Assembly (NCBI RefSeq): GCF_034262375.1
Contig: NZ_CP139558.1
Coordinates: 3,286,001 to 3,350,000 of the forward strand
DNA length: 64,000 bases
Reading direction: 5' to 3'
From: Mucilaginibacter sabulilitoris
GTDB lineage: Bacteria; Bacteroidota; Bacteroidia; Sphingobacteriales; Sphingobacteriaceae
The position numbers were made by a program, and so were the translations under genes. Every line of letters starts with the position of its first letter. Positions within the stretch are counted from its first letter, which is position 1. The notes under the pieces are model-generated. The model was not told the DNA's origin and did not search any database. It was given only the letters and a program-made list of their open reading frames with translations. Below, one piece after another: positions 56,613 to 64,000 of this stretch.

Positions 56613-57422
56613 ATGAAAAAAGTAATTCTGGTAACCGGAGCTTCATCTGGTTTAGGTTTGGCTACAGCCAAGGCGCTCTCGGCTCAGGGACATACGGTTT
56701 ATGGAACCAGCAGGGATGTAAAACGTATTCAGGGTGTTGAATTTAATCCTTTGGAAATGGATGTAACCGACGATGCTTCGGTAAGTGCGGCTGTCGCAAA
56801 AATTATAAAAACCGAAGGACGTATAGATGTATTGGTGAATAACGCCGGTAATGGAATCACCGGGCCATTATATGCTATGCCAGTTGATGCCGCTAAAAAA
56901 CAATTTGAAGTAAACTTTTTTGGAGTAGTGCGTGTATGCAGCGCGGTTTTACCCGGCATGATTGAAAAGAAACAAGGTTTAGTAATCAATATAGGTTCGC
57001 TGGCCGGTTTGTTTGGTTTGCCTTACCAGGGTTTATATAGCGCTTCAAAGTTTGCTATTGAAGGATATTCGCAAAGCTTGCGTATGGAGTTGCAAAATAC
57101 GGGTGTTAAAGTATCTGTAATTAATCCCGGCGATTTTAAAACTGATTTTACAGGCAGTCGCGAAAAGCTGCCCTTTACCTTGCCAAACGGGCAACTGAAA
57201 AAAGAATTTGAAGCTGCTGTTGCCAGCATGGAAAAAGACGAGAGCATTGGCGGCGATCCTGCCAAAGTAGCCCAACAGGTTTGTAAAATTGTGGGTAAAT
57301 CAAAACCCGCTCATAATTACCTGGTAGGAGCATTAGGTCAAACTATTGTACCTACGCTTAAAGCCATATTACCGGGCTCTATTTTTGTAAAATTGATGAA
57401 TGATCATTACGGAATAAAATAA
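56613..57422 (+). CDS. Short-chain dehydrogenase/reductase (divergent from GntR)
   Basis: A 269-aa SDR: TGASSGLG (residues 8-15), NNAGNG, INIGSLAG with the Ser, and YSASK (catalytic Tyr/Lys). The long C-terminus with IVPTLKAILPG is of the kind in 17-beta-hydroxysteroid/retinol-type SDRs. It is transcribed away from the GntR gene, so it may be controlled by that regulator too, although no operator copy lies directly before it. Confidence 0.88.
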   Translation: MKKVILVTGASSGLGLATAKALSAQGHTVYGTSRDVKRIQGVEFNPLEMDVTDDASVSAAVAKIIKTEGRIDVLVNNAGNGITGPLYAMPVDAAKKQFEVNFFGVVRVCSAVLPGMIEKKQGLVINIGSLAGLFGLPYQGLYSASKFAIEGYSQSLRMELQNTGVKVSVINPGDFKTDFTGSREKLPFTLPNGQLKKEFEAAVASMEKDESIGGDPAKVAQQVCKIVGKSKPAHNYLVGALGQTIVPTLKAILPGSIFVKLMNDHYGIK

Positions 57423-57454
57423 TACAACCTTCCTGATCAACTATTCACTTATCA

Positions 57455-58774
57455 ATGATGCAAGAAAAGAATAATAAAAAAACCATTTGGGCCTGGGCTA
57501 TGTTTGATTGGGCCAACCAGTCGTACAATATGGTGATCACTTCCACCATATTTCCGGCTTATTATGTAGGTATAACCCAGGATAAAAACCCTGGAGGTAT
57601 GGTGAACTTTTTTGGACATAGGTATGTAAATACGGTGCTGTCAAATTATGTACTGGGTGCTTCATACCTGCTAATTGTAATATTGCTGCCCATACTCACC
57701 TCTATTGCAGATTATAAAGGCCAAAAAAAACTTTATTTACAAATGTTTACCTGGCTGGGCAGCCTGGCTTGTTTCGGTCTGTTCTTTTTCCAGATGAAAA
57801 CCTTTGAATTCGGGATGATCTGTTTCGGACTGGCGTCTGTAGGCTATTGCGGCGGTTTTGTGTTTTATAACTCTTATCTACCCCAGATAGCAACTGTAGA
57901 TAAGCAGGATGCCGTAAGCGCTAAAGGCTTTATATATGGCTTTGCCGGTAGCATTGTAGTGCAGGTATTATGCTTTGTGTTTGTGCTGGGGCATAAATGG
58001 TTGGGCATCACCGAAGAAAAATCGGCACAAATCTCATTTCTTATTGTTGCTTTATGGTGGATAGGATTTTCATTGATTCCGTTTTATCTGTTGCCCAAAG
58101 GCGTTCCAAATGCCGGGTCGCATCAGTATAATGTATTTACCGGCGGATTTAAGGAACTGGCTAAGGTTTGGAAAAAGGTGGGGCAACTACCGTTATTAAA
58201 ACGTTTTTTACCGGCATTCTTTTTTTACTCGGTAGGGGTGCAAACTATAATGCTGGTAGCGGCAAATTTTGCAGCTAAAGAATTAAAAATGCCTGATGAT
58301 GACCTGATTACCATTATTCTTATTATACAGGTAGTAGCCATTATAGGAGCCGCTATTACAGCCAAAGCATCCGAAAAGTTTGGAAATGTAAAGGCATTGT
58401 CGGTAGTGGTAGCCATCTGGTGTTTGATATGTGCCGGAGTATATTTTATTGCAAATGCAAATGAGTTCTATGTGGCTGCCGGTATTGTTGGTTTGGTAAT
58501 GGGCGGTGTGCAATCACTATCGCGCTCAACCTTTTCAAAATTTATCCCTCCAAATATTCCTGACACAGCCTCGTATTTTAGTTTTTATGATGTTACCGAA
58601 AAATTATCAATAGTAGTAGGCCTGTTCACTTTTGGTTTTGTGGAAGCAACAACTGGCGAAATGCGCGACTCGGCTCTGGTACTCGACGGTTTTTTTGTGC
58701 TGGGATTCTTCCTGTTATTATCTTTATTGTTTTTCCAAGCCAAGCTCGATACACAAGAAGCTGTGGCGGCATAG
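57455..58774 (+). CDS. UMF1/Atg22-like MFS transporter
   Basis: A 439-aa membrane protein with about 12 helices. It has the UMF1 opening AWAMFDWANQSYNMVITSTIFPAYYVGI, the GFVFYNSYLPQIA segment and, late, GGVQSLSRSTFSKFIPP. The family is related to yeast Atg22 vacuolar amino-acid exporters; bacterial substrates are unknown. It follows the SDR by 32 bp in the same direction. Confidence 0.88.
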   Translation: MMQEKNNKKTIWAWAMFDWANQSYNMVITSTIFPAYYVGITQDKNPGGMVNFFGHRYVNTVLSNYVLGASYLLIVILLPILTSIADYKGQKKLYLQMFTWLGSLACFGLFFFQMKTFEFGMICFGLASVGYCGGFVFYNSYLPQIATVDKQDAVSAKGFIYGFAGSIVVQVLCFVFVLGHKWLGITEEKSAQISFLIVALWWIGFSLIPFYLLPKGVPNAGSHQYNVFTGGFKELAKVWKKVGQLPLLKRFLPAFFFYSVGVQTIMLVAANFAAKELKMPDDDLITIILIIQVVAIIGAAITAKASEKFGNVKALSVVVAIWCLICAGVYFIANANEFYVAAGIVGLVMGGVQSLSRSTFSKFIPPNIPDTASYFSFYDVTEKLSIVVGLFTFGFVEATTGEMRDSALVLDGFFVLGFFLLLSLLFFQAKLDTQEAVAA

Positions 58775-58845
58775 TTGCCTGAATCATGGTTCAGACAAAA
58801 TTTACATTTAGAGATTGAAAAGACATACCATCCGTCAAAACTAAG

Positions 58846-58853
58846 TACATTTG
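58846..58853 (+). promoter_or_regulatory. -7 element of the Hsp70 gene
   Basis: TACATTTG matches TAnnTTTG, 20 bp before the start codon, giving a very short leader. Confidence 0.45.
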
Positions 58854-58873
58854 CGGCTTGTTAAGTTTATATC

Positions 58874-60730
58874 ATGGCTAAAGTTTCTATCAACCTGGCA
58901 ACAGGTTCTATACAAAAGGAAGATATTATTGTAGGTATCGATCTGGGTACTACCAATTCGTTAGTGGCGTTTATTAATCCAGAGAAAAATCCTCATGTGA
59001 TAAATGATACGGGTAAAGGTGTTTTAGTACCCTCTGTGGTACATTTTGGCCCAACAGATGATGTTTTTGTAGGTAACGAAGCTAAAGAATTTTTGATTAC
59101 CGACCCTCAAAATACCGTTTTTTCGGTTAAGCGCCTGCTTGGCCGCAGTTATCACGATATTGAAAACTATAAGGATTTCTTTTCTTACAAAGTTATTGAT
59201 GATGATACCGAAAGCCTGGTAAAAATTAAGGTAGGTGATAAGTTTTATACCCCCATTGAGCTATCGGCGCTGATATTAAAAGAGCTTAAAGCGCGCGCCG
59301 AACACGCGCTTAAAACCCCGGTGAACCGCGCTGTAATCACGGTACCTGCTTATTTTAATGATTCGCAGCGCCAGGCTACCCGCGATGCGGGTAAATTGGC
59401 CGGTTTGGATGTTTTACGCATAGTGAACGAGCCTACTGCAGCAAGTTTGGCTTATGGAATAGGGCTTAACCCCGAAGAAACAAAAACTATTGCCGTGTAC
59501 GATTTGGGCGGCGGTACATTTGATGTATCTATACTGCAAATACAAAATGGCATTTTTGAGGTGTTGGCAACCAACGGCAATACCTTTTTAGGCGGCGATG
59601 ATTTTGACCGCATTATAGTTGACTACTGGATAGAAAAAAATCAGCTGAATAAAGCCAATATTATAGCAAATACCGAATTGGCCCAGCAACTGCGCCTTAA
59701 AGCAGAGGAGGCCAAAAAAGCATTTGCTCATCAAAGTTTGTTCAACGAAAAGATAGGGGAGATTTGGTGTACGCTTGATCGCAATACTTTTGAAGAACTG
59801 ATACTACCCAAAGTACAGCAGACTATTACCTGTTGTCAAAACGCGCTGAAAGATTCTAAATTGAGCATTACAGACATTGATGAAGTAGTGATGGTAGGAG
59901 GTTCCACACGGACAGCGTTGGTTAAAAAAATGGTAGCTGAATTTTTCGGTCGTCCAGTGCATGATGACCTGAACCCGGATGAAGTGGTTGCGTTGGGCGC
60001 GGCAATCCAGGCTGATATTTTGGCCGGCAATCGTAAAGATATTTTACTGCTTGATGTTACTCCGCTTTCATTGGGTATTGAAACTATGGGCGGGTTGATG
60101 GATGTGATTATCCCCCGAAACTCCAAAGTTCCTACCAAGGGCGGTAGGCAATATACTACCTCTATTGACGGACAGGTAAATATGAAAATTGCCGTTTACC
60201 AGGGCGAACGTGACCTGATTAAGGAAAACCGCAAGCTGGCTGAATTTAACCTCAAAGGCATTCCATCAATGCCGGCCGGTTTTCCAAAAGTAGACATTAA
60301 CTTTTTATTGAATGCCGATGGTATATTAACCATACAGGCTATTGAGCTGCGCTCGGGCGTTAAGCAGGAAATAGAGGTAAAACCTACTTATGGGATTACC
60401 GATGAACAGGTGGAGCAGATGCTGATGGACAGTATTACCCATGCCAAGGATGATGTAAACCAGCGTATGCTGATCGAAGCGCGCACCGAAGGAGAGCAAA
60501 TGGTGTACACCGTGGAACGCTTTTTGCAAAAGAACGGCAAATACGTTTCGGTTGAAGAAACCTCAAGCACCATGAAACACCTTGCTGCATTAAAAGAGGC
60601 GCTGGTTTCTGGGGACAAAGACCTGATATTGAAACGTATTGATGAGATAAATGAGTACACCAGGCCATTTGCCGAGCGCCTGATGGATCAAGCTATCAGT
60701 ACCGCCATGAAGGGGAAGAGTATTGAATAA
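58874..60730 (+). CDS. hscA: Hsp70 chaperone, HscA-like
   Basis: A 618-aa Hsp70. It has [14 protein letters not shown] (phosphate 1), [15 protein letters not shown] (phosphate 2), [14 protein letters not shown] (adenosine), and a C-terminal substrate domain. The short N-terminal lead-in before the ATPase fold (~18 residues), the [15 protein letters not shown] region and the length match HscA, which works in Fe-S cluster transfer with IscU, rather than DnaK (no EEVD-like or long lid tail). No isc genes are near, so the assignment rests on sequence pattern. Confidence 0.8.
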   Translation: MAKVSINLATGSIQKEDIIVGIDLGTTNSLVAFINPEKNPHVINDTGKGVLVPSVVHFGPTDDVFVGNEAKEFLITDPQNTVFSVKRLLGRSYHDIENYKDFFSYKVIDDDTESLVKIKVGDKFYTPIELSALILKELKARAEHALKTPVNRAVITVPAYFNDSQRQATRDAGKLAGLDVLRIVNEPTAASLAYGIGLNPEETKTIAVYDLGGGTFDVSILQIQNGIFEVLATNGNTFLGGDDFDRIIVDYWIEKNQLNKANIIANTELAQQLRLKAEEAKKAFAHQSLFNEKIGEIWCTLDRNTFEELILPKVQQTITCCQNALKDSKLSITDIDEVVMVGGSTRTALVKKMVAEFFGRPVHDDLNPDEVVALGAAIQADILAGNRKDILLLDVTPLSLGIETMGGLMDVIIPRNSKVPTKGGRQYTTSIDGQVNMKIAVYQGERDLIKENRKLAEFNLKGIPSMPAGFPKVDINFLLNADGILTIQAIELRSGVKQEIEVKPTYGITDEQVEQMLMDSITHAKDDVNQRMLIEARTEGEQMVYTVERFLQKNGKYVSVEETSSTMKHLAALKEALVSGDKDLILKRIDEINEYTRPFAERLMDQAISTAMKGKSIE

Positions 60731-60755
60731 TATACATAGTAATAAAGTTTATAAA

Positions 60756-61772
60756 TTGAAGAAACTAACACGGGTATTTGGATTGTTAACAGGTATAGCT
60801 GTTTGTTTAACTGGTTCATTTAATAAGCTTTATGCAAATACAGCTCACGACCGAATAGGCAGGGACACCGTTTTAAAAAACATTACGACGTTAGATACCC
60901 TCCAATACGATTCGCTTGCCAAGCGCCTGGCCAATGGCGATAAAACCGGAAAATGGCCGGTTAAAAAAGCACCATATCCGCTGCCGGGCGCTGTTTTGCC
61001 ATTTAACCGTATTGTAGCTTACTATGGTAATATGTATTCGAAAAATATGGGTGTTTTGGGACAGTATGCACCAAAAGAAATGCTGGCCAAGCTAAAAGGT
61101 GAAGTGAAGGTTTGGGAAGCTGCAGATACGCTTACACCTGTTATTCCCGCACTGCACTACATTTGTGTAACTGCTCAAGCCGATGCGGGCCGCAATGGCT
61201 TGCACAACCTGCGGATGCCTTTTAGTCAGATAGACAAAGTGCTTGATATGGCTAAAGAAATTAATGCACTGGTATTTTTAGATATACAGGTTGGCTTTAG
61301 TACCGTACAAACCGAACTGCCATTGCTGGAAAAATATATGCGTATGCCTAATGTTCATTTAGGTATCGATCCTGAATTTTCCATGAAAGAGGGGAGTGTC
61401 CCAGGCAAACGTATAGGTACTTTTGATGCTAATGACATCAATTATGTAACAGGTTATTTGGGCGACCTTGTAAAAAAATATAATTTGCCACCTAAAATGT
61501 TTGTGATACATCGTTTCACCAAACGCATGGTAACCAATTATAAAGATATTAAGTTGCGCAGGGAAGTTCAAGTAGTAATGGATATGGATGGCTGGGGAGG
61601 CCCCGAACTTAAAAAAGGAACTTATAAATATTTTATAGCTGATGAGCCCGTGCAGTTTACCGGTTTTAAGCTTTTCTATAAAAACGATATTAAGAACGTT
61701 CCACACAAAATGCTCACTCCAAAAGAGGTGCTTAACTTAAAACCAAGCCCAATTTATATCCAGTATCAGTAA
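60756..61772 (+). CDS. Secreted protein of unknown function (TTG start)
   Basis: About 338 aa from TTG 60756, which gives a good signal peptide (basic KKLTRV, hydrophobic LLTGIAVCL, cut near NKLYA). An in-frame TTG at 60723 overlapping hscA by 8 bp is the alternative; no ATG is available before residue ~100. The mature part contains alternating strands and helices (RIVAYYGNM, ALVFLDIQVGFSTVQTELP, NVHLGIDPEFSM, MFVIHRFTKRM) that suggest a TIM-barrel. No family is recognised and no catalytic motif can be named with confidence. Confidence 0.7.
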   Translation: MKKLTRVFGLLTGIAVCLTGSFNKLYANTAHDRIGRDTVLKNITTLDTLQYDSLAKRLANGDKTGKWPVKKAPYPLPGAVLPFNRIVAYYGNMYSKNMGVLGQYAPKEMLAKLKGEVKVWEAADTLTPVIPALHYICVTAQADAGRNGLHNLRMPFSQIDKVLDMAKEINALVFLDIQVGFSTVQTELPLLEKYMRMPNVHLGIDPEFSMKEGSVPGKRIGTFDANDINYVTGYLGDLVKKYNLPPKMFVIHRFTKRMVTNYKDIKLRREVQVVMDMDGWGGPELKKGTYKYFIADEPVQFTGFKLFYKNDIKNVPHKMLTPKEVLNLKPSPIYIQYQ

Positions 61773-61825
61773 TTAATTATTTGACAGGTAGGAATAAATT
61801 ATTGGTTTATAGAAAATATAGATAT

Positions 61826-61864
61826 AAAAAAGCTCCGTCATTTTAAAACGACGGAGCTTTTTGG
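61826..61864. terminator. Bidirectional terminator
   Basis: Stem AAAGCTCCGTC/GACGGAGCTTT (arms about 61829-61839 and 61850-61860) with a 10-nt loop, A-run before and T-run after. It separates the convergent genes ending at 61772 and 61876. Confidence 0.85.
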
Positions 61865-61875
61865 TTTATGGATGC

Positions 61876-62433
61876 TTATTGCATGCTTACCTGTACCGTG
61901 GCCCTTGTTTCGTCATAAAACAAGTTCAACGCTTTTGCTTTAGCGCCGGCAGGTATGCGGTAAGTAATTGCTTCTGATTCTTTTGTAGATTCGGGCTCAG
62001 AAGAAAAATAGCTTCCGCTGGATTGTGATATTGAAGTATTGTTATCCAATACCAATCTGAAATCGTTAGGGGCGATACCTATGGTGTTGCCGCCAATTTT
62101 GTTTTTGTTGGTTAAACTAACCTTAAAAGTAAGCTCAATACCTTGCGATTTTCCATCAGGATCGCTCAGATCAGTTGCACTTACAGGAACTACCTTAAGT
62201 GCGGCTTCTTTTTGTTTACCAAGTATGGCGGTGTCTGGTGTAAATGTTACTGTGTAAGTTTTTGGTGCATTGCCCTGTTCTGCTGGTGGGGTTGCCGTAG
62301 TAGGCGATGCTGATTGGGTAGCTGCAGGTTTGCTGGTGTCTGCACTTTCAGATGAGTTATTGGCCGATTTTGATTTACATGAAAATAACGCCACTGATAA
62401 GGTAATAGCGGCTAATAAGGTGATTTTTTTCAT
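61876..62433 (-). CDS. Lipoprotein of unknown function
   Basis: A 185-aa protein with lipobox LFSC (Cys19), a low-complexity Ser/Thr/Ala/Pro linker (residues ~22-55), and a C-terminal beta domain with the sequence ITYRIPAGAKAKALNLFYDETRATVQV, which resembles a DUF4352-type beta-sandwich, although this is uncertain. It lies alone between a terminator and the insertion sequence. Confidence 0.75.
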   Translation of the reverse strand: MKKITLLAAITLSVALFSCKSKSANNSSESADTSKPAATQSASPTTATPPAEQGNAPKTYTVTFTPDTAILGKQKEAALKVVPVSATDLSDPDGKSQGIELTFKVSLTNKNKIGGNTIGIAPNDFRLVLDNNTSISQSSGSYFSSEPESTKESEAITYRIPAGAKAKALNLFYDETRATVQVSMQ

Positions 62434-62619
62434 AAGGTTTGTTTAAGTAAATAATAGCTAAGATAATTTATTTATAGATTTTTCGCCAATATAAGCTAGT
62501 TATTTTAATATTAAATGACTGGTTGGTAATAGTTTGTGTATATGTAGTTTGCTATTAGCCGTTGCGACATAATCATATAGCTGGAAGCTTGCCAAAAAAA
62601 AAGCTCCCCATTGCCGGAG
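62434..62619. other. Gap between lipoprotein gene and insertion sequence
   Basis: The lipoprotein promoter should lie here. At 62594-62619 there is an A-run, GCTCC, a loop and GGAG: the left part of an intrinsic terminator whose T-tract is missing, apparently cut by the insertion sequence. Confidence 0.5.
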
Positions 62620-64000
62620 GGCACTGAAAAAGTAGCTTAATAAGCTGAAGTATTTGAAGCGAGCAATAGAAAAGGCAACTTTTACTTGGTCGCTTTTTTA
62701 TTTTAGGGGATGGGGTGATTTGTTAGGGCTGATATGAGCCGAAGGTGCAATTGATGACAAAGCAGCCGCTTTAACTTGGCACTTAGCTTATCAGCTTGAT
62801 GATTCTCTTAAGATTTACTGTAAAGATGGCCAACGCACCCTGCATCTGCATATTTTCGATACCGTAAGCTATTGCCCGGTCATAACCATGAACGTTTTTT
62901 AGCTCACTGTTCTTCGCTTCGACCTTATATCTGTGTTTGATACTTTCTTTATACTCTGCCGTTTCCTGGAATGCCATCTGCTGCAGGTGCATGTCTGATT
63001 TAATGCTGACCGAATAGGTTTTAGCCTTCGCGCCGGGCTTATAGCAATGCTCTCTTAATGGGCATATCTTACATTTTTCAACATCAAAGTAATAGGTGTC
63101 TACCTGATTCTCGCCGATATTCTTTTTCCCGCCGCGTGCTTTTCGGATAGCCAGATGCCCTGCCGGGCAGACGAACATGCCTGCATCCTTATTATAGTCA
63201 AATCTGTCCTCATCCTTTCTGAAACCCTGAGTGATGGAAGGGTTTAGTTTGGCTACAATCTTTATCTCTTGAGTGCTCATCAGTTCAAGATTGTCTTTTC
63301 CTGAATAAGCTGAATCGCCGATGATCCTTTCTACTTCAATGCCGTTGTTCTGACTGATCTCCAGAAGCTTGGGAAGTTCCGGCCCATCACCTTTTTCACC
63401 TGATGTTACTACCGCAGCGGTAATGATGCGTTCCTCTGTCATCGCCAGATGGGTCTTATAACCAAAGAATGAGCTATCAGCTGATTTATGGCCGGTTTTG
63501 GCATCCTTGTCTTTAGATACTATATAGTGCTCCTGAGTATCTGCTACTGTCTCTTTCAATAGATTCAGTTTTTCTTTTACCGCAGGTATCTGGCATAACG
63601 GTTGATCGGCTTCAATATACTTTTCCAATGCACTGCAATAAGCCAGTTCTTTTTCCAATTCGTCGGCTGTGTTCTTTTCGGGCATGCCTGCCTTCATATC
63701 TTCATCTATCGCATAAACAGCTTTGCGGAGTAACTTTGAACGTTCCCGTAATACTTCCAATGCTGAATACGGGTTGGATCTCGACAGGGAATGGGTAGCA
63801 TCAACAATAATGGATTTTGAGCGGATGAGCCCTTTTTCAATAGCTATGGTCACCGTTTTACCAATAAGCAGGTTTAACAGATCATTATCCTTTAGCCGCA
63901 GCTTTCTGAACTTGGTCAATGAACTCGGATCGATCATTCCTTCTTCCGGTGACATATCCAGGAAATATTTGAACGACATATCATACTGCGAACGCTCAAC
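62620..64000 (-). mobile_element. IS1182-family insertion sequence (partial, runs off window)
   Basis: The left end is placed at GGCACTGAAAAAGT (62620), an IS1182-like terminal sequence, followed by about 160 bp of non-coding DNA and the transposase gene. The right end is outside the window, so inverted repeat and target duplication cannot be checked. Confidence 0.7.
62783..64000 (-). CDS. IS1182-family transposase (N-terminus outside window)
   Basis: The visible part is about 405 codons. The frame is open to the window edge and reads ERSQYDMSFKYFLDMSPEEGMIDPSSLTKFRKLRL, the typical N-terminal region, so the annotated Met at 63979 is internal. DDE features are SIIVDATHS (first Asp), IIGDSAYSGKDNLELM (second Asp) and YKVEAKNSELKNVHGYDRA (Glu). 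A zinc-like CKICPLREHC lies before the last. It looks intact. Confidence 0.92.
   Translation of the reverse strand, partial: VERSQYDMSFKYFLDMSPEEGMIDPSSLTKFRKLRLKDNDLLNLLIGKTVTIAIEKGLIRSKSIIVDATHSLSRSNPYSALEVLRERSKLLRKAVYAIDEDMKAGMPEKNTADELEKELAYCSALEKYIEADQPLCQIPAVKEKLNLLKETVADTQEHYIVSKDKDAKTGHKSADSSFFGYKTHLAMTEERIITAAVVTSGEKGDGPELPKLLEISQNNGIEVERIIGDSAYSGKDNLELMSTQEIKIVAKLNPSITQGFRKDEDRFDYNKDAGMFVCPAGHLAIRKARGGKKNIGENQVDTYYFDVEKCKICPLREHCYKPGAKAKTYSVSIKSDMHLQQMAFQETAEYKESIKHRYKVEAKNSELKNVHGYDRAIAYGIENMQMQGALAIFTVNLKRIIKLIS

Overview
The window is chromosomal DNA from a member of the Bacteroidota, most likely Sphingobacteriaceae (a Mucilaginibacter- or Pedobacter-like soil bacterium). The reasons are a SusC/SusD outer-membrane pair, a GIN-domain (DUF2807) surface protein, DUF1972 and DUF5703 proteins, several TAnnTTTG-type -7 promoter elements, few Shine-Dalgarno sequences, and moderately AT-rich DNA. 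No rRNA, tRNA, CRISPR array, phage or plasmid function was seen. The genus is an inference.

Layout. 0-8.4 kb: housekeeping genes (small membrane protein, ispD, queA, a lone MacB-type permease with a DUF3347 lipoprotein, citrate synthase, RecQ, GIN-domain protein). 8.4-18.1 kb: a tightly packed minus-strand catabolic operon of seven genes (Fe-dependent alcohol dehydrogenase, DapA/NanA-type aldolase, PdxA2-type dehydrogenase, four-carbon acid sugar kinase, Na+/solute symporter, sialate-type O-acetylesterase, DUF5703 glycosidase). It looks like a complete path from an acylated sugar-acid glycoside to triose phosphate. 18.6-23.7 kb: transport and redox genes (EmrB-type exporter, ChrA, FAD amine-oxidase-like protein, SRPBCC protein). 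23.7-31.1 kb: a minus-strand block with a GT-B-like protein, a SpsF-type cytidylyltransferase, a split transketolase, a GSAM-like aminotransferase and an SDR, followed by a sterol-desaturase-like enzyme and an SMR transporter. It looks like biosynthesis and attachment of an unusual CMP-activated amino sugar or polyol. 31.3-37 kb: GDPD/PLC-like protein and SusD/SusC. 37.8-40.4 kb: a large STAND-type NTPase flanked by gaps rich in inverted repeats. 41.2-54.3 kb: a Wzx/Wzy-type exopolysaccharide locus (BY-kinase co-polymerase, flippase, polymerase, four glycosyltransferases, four left-handed beta-helix acyltransferases, Wza-like export lipoprotein). 54.4-58.8 kb: Fsr-type exporter and its GntR/FadR-type regulator with two copies of an operator, an SDR and a UMF1-type MFS protein. 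58.9-62.4 kb: HscA-like Hsp70, a secreted protein starting at TTG, and a lipoprotein. 62.6-64 kb: an IS1182-family insertion sequence that runs off the right edge.

How it fits together. The two minus-strand operons are the best candidates for undescribed systems: one for uptake and breakdown of an acid-sugar-bearing glycan, the other for making an activated amino-polyol that may decorate a lipid or glycan. Two intergenic elements built from inverted arrays of heptamer repeats (893-1017 and 25118-25192) form an unexplained repeat class. One of them supplies the N-terminal codons of ispD. Regulation is visible at the GntR/Fsr operators, at tandem TTTACCGA sites 21 bp apart upstream of the GIN protein, and at an ACGTAAA/TTTACGT palindrome upstream of the sugar-acid operon.
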